This document shows, piece after piece, positions 63,421 to 64,000 of a DNA stretch of 64,000 nucleotides. The notes below the pieces were generated by a model, which was not told the origin of the DNA, did no database searches, and saw only the letters and a list, made by a program, of their open reading frames with translations. Positions within the stretch are counted from its first letter, which is position 1. Every line of letters begins with the position of its first letter. The stretch is from positions 1 through 64,000 of the forward strand of contig JALONN010000002.1 in assembly GCA_025454915.1 (NCBI GenBank). The letters run 5' to 3'. This DNA is from Raineya sp. (GTDB taxonomy: Bacteria; Bacteroidota; Bacteroidia; Cytophagales; Thermonemataceae). Both the position numbers and the translations under genes were made by a program.

Positions 63421-64000
63421 TTAAAACTTCAAACCAACATTGATTAAGAAGTTTGTACCTGCCTGTGGATAATAGTAGTTTTCCCATGTTCTCTGACCAT
63501 TCAAAAAGTAGCTGAATGTATAACCATTGGGTTCATATTCTTCATTGAGAATATTATTGACAAGAAGGCTAATCTGTAAAGCTTTTAATCCTTTAGCAGG
63601 CTTATAAGTATAAGACAAACGAACATCATTCACAAAAAATGCTTGCAGACTTCTTTCTTCGTTTTGTGTATTGTCTAAATATTGTTTACCAACATATTTA
63701 GAAAGGAGTGTCAATTCCAAACTTTCATCGCCTAAAGGCTTAAAAACAAACTGATTAGCCCCTATAAAACGAGGTGAAAAAGCTAAATCGGGATTTTTGT
63801 AAGTATTCTGGATTTGCCCTCCATTGTCATAGTCGTCAATAAACTCTGTAAATTCATTGATTTTATTTTGACTAAAAGTGGCATTGGCTTGCCATGTAAA
63901 ATACTTAGAAACAGCCCAATTTCCTTCCAACTCAATTCCTAAACGTCTGCTACTGGGTACATTGGTACGAATATAAGCCCCTACATCATTTACTTTACCT
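63421..64000 (-). CDS. TonB-dependent receptor, C-terminal part (cut by window end)
   Basis: The frame is open from the window edge (reading GKVNDVGAYIRTN) to the stop at 63421; any internal start is not real. The visible 192 residues are the last strands of a 22-stranded outer-membrane barrel. Alternating hydrophobic and polar residues occur in the expected pattern, with conserved NWAVSKYFTWQANATFS, PRFIGANQFVFKP, DVRLSYTYKP and a terminal NFLINVGLKF that ends in an aromatic residue. The transported ligand cannot be judged from this part. Confidence 0.92.
   Translation of the reverse strand, partial: GKVNDVGAYIRTNVPSSRRLGIELEGNWAVSKYFTWQANATFSQNKINEFTEFIDDYDNGGQIQNTYKNPDLAFSPRFIGANQFVFKPLGDESLELTLLSKYVGKQYLDNTQNEERSLQAFFVNDVRLSYTYKPAKGLKALQISLLVNNILNEEYEPNGYTFSYFLNGQRTWENYYYPQAGTNFLINVGLKF

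Noticed and set aside
1..64000. CRISPR arrays, tRNA or rRNA genes
   Set aside because: I saw no regularly spaced direct repeats and no cloverleaf or rRNA-like sequence by reading; a covariance-model scan would be needed to exclude small RNAs fully.

Overview
The window is AT-rich bacterial DNA from a member of the Bacteroidota, most likely the Cytophagales. The evidence is a fused secDF, DUF2723 and DUF2480 proteins, an RND pump fused to a TolC domain, a TonB-dependent receptor, a GG-type Bacteroidota peptide leader, and TAnnTTTG-type -7 promoter boxes. About 43 protein genes are supported. I saw no tRNA, rRNA or CRISPR array.

Region 1 (1-7.8 kb) is the accessory part: the 3' end of an IS5-type transposase, then a minus-strand RiPP (ribosomal peptide) gene cluster. 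Read in its own direction the cluster is a 73-aa precursor with a double-glycine leader, a LanM-type class II lanthipeptide synthetase, a C39-peptidase ABC exporter (PCAT) and a HlyD-type adaptor. The LanM keeps most dehydratase residues, but all three zinc ligands of its LanC-like cyclase domain are replaced and one dehydratase His is an Ile. The product may be a dehydrated, Cys-containing peptide rather than an enzyme-cyclised lanthipeptide. A MITE-like inverted repeat with a possible 5-bp target duplication lies between precursor and synthetase. The IS end abuts the last cluster gene.

Region 2 (7.8-35.5 kb) is mostly housekeeping: a DUF2723 membrane protein, prfB with its programmed +1 frameshift, an acyltransferase, secDF, a C-terminal processing protease, a PP2C phosphatase/Ser-Thr kinase pair, ruvC, sppA, a TolC-like protein, a YqiJ-like protein with a flotillin, a MgChl-type AAA ATPase and pheT.

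Region 3 (35.5-54.7 kb) holds an 11-mer-repeat small protein, a penicillin-acylase-type hydrolase, an IscA-like protein, trpB, a histidine ammonia-lyase homologue, recA, asd, DUF2480, an endonuclease/phosphatase-fold protein, a beta-lactamase-fold lipoprotein, two unusual membrane proteins, a TPR histidine kinase, a GIY-YIG/DUF4357 protein and a metallo-beta-lactamase-fold hydrolase.

Region 4 (54.7-64 kb) holds a TetR-controlled efflux operon (adaptor plus RND-TolC fusion) with three matching operator palindromes, an AI-2E family transporter, a DUF1361 protein, dgkA, and the 3' end of a TonB-dependent receptor that runs off the window. Rho-independent terminators are frequent and often shared between convergent genes.
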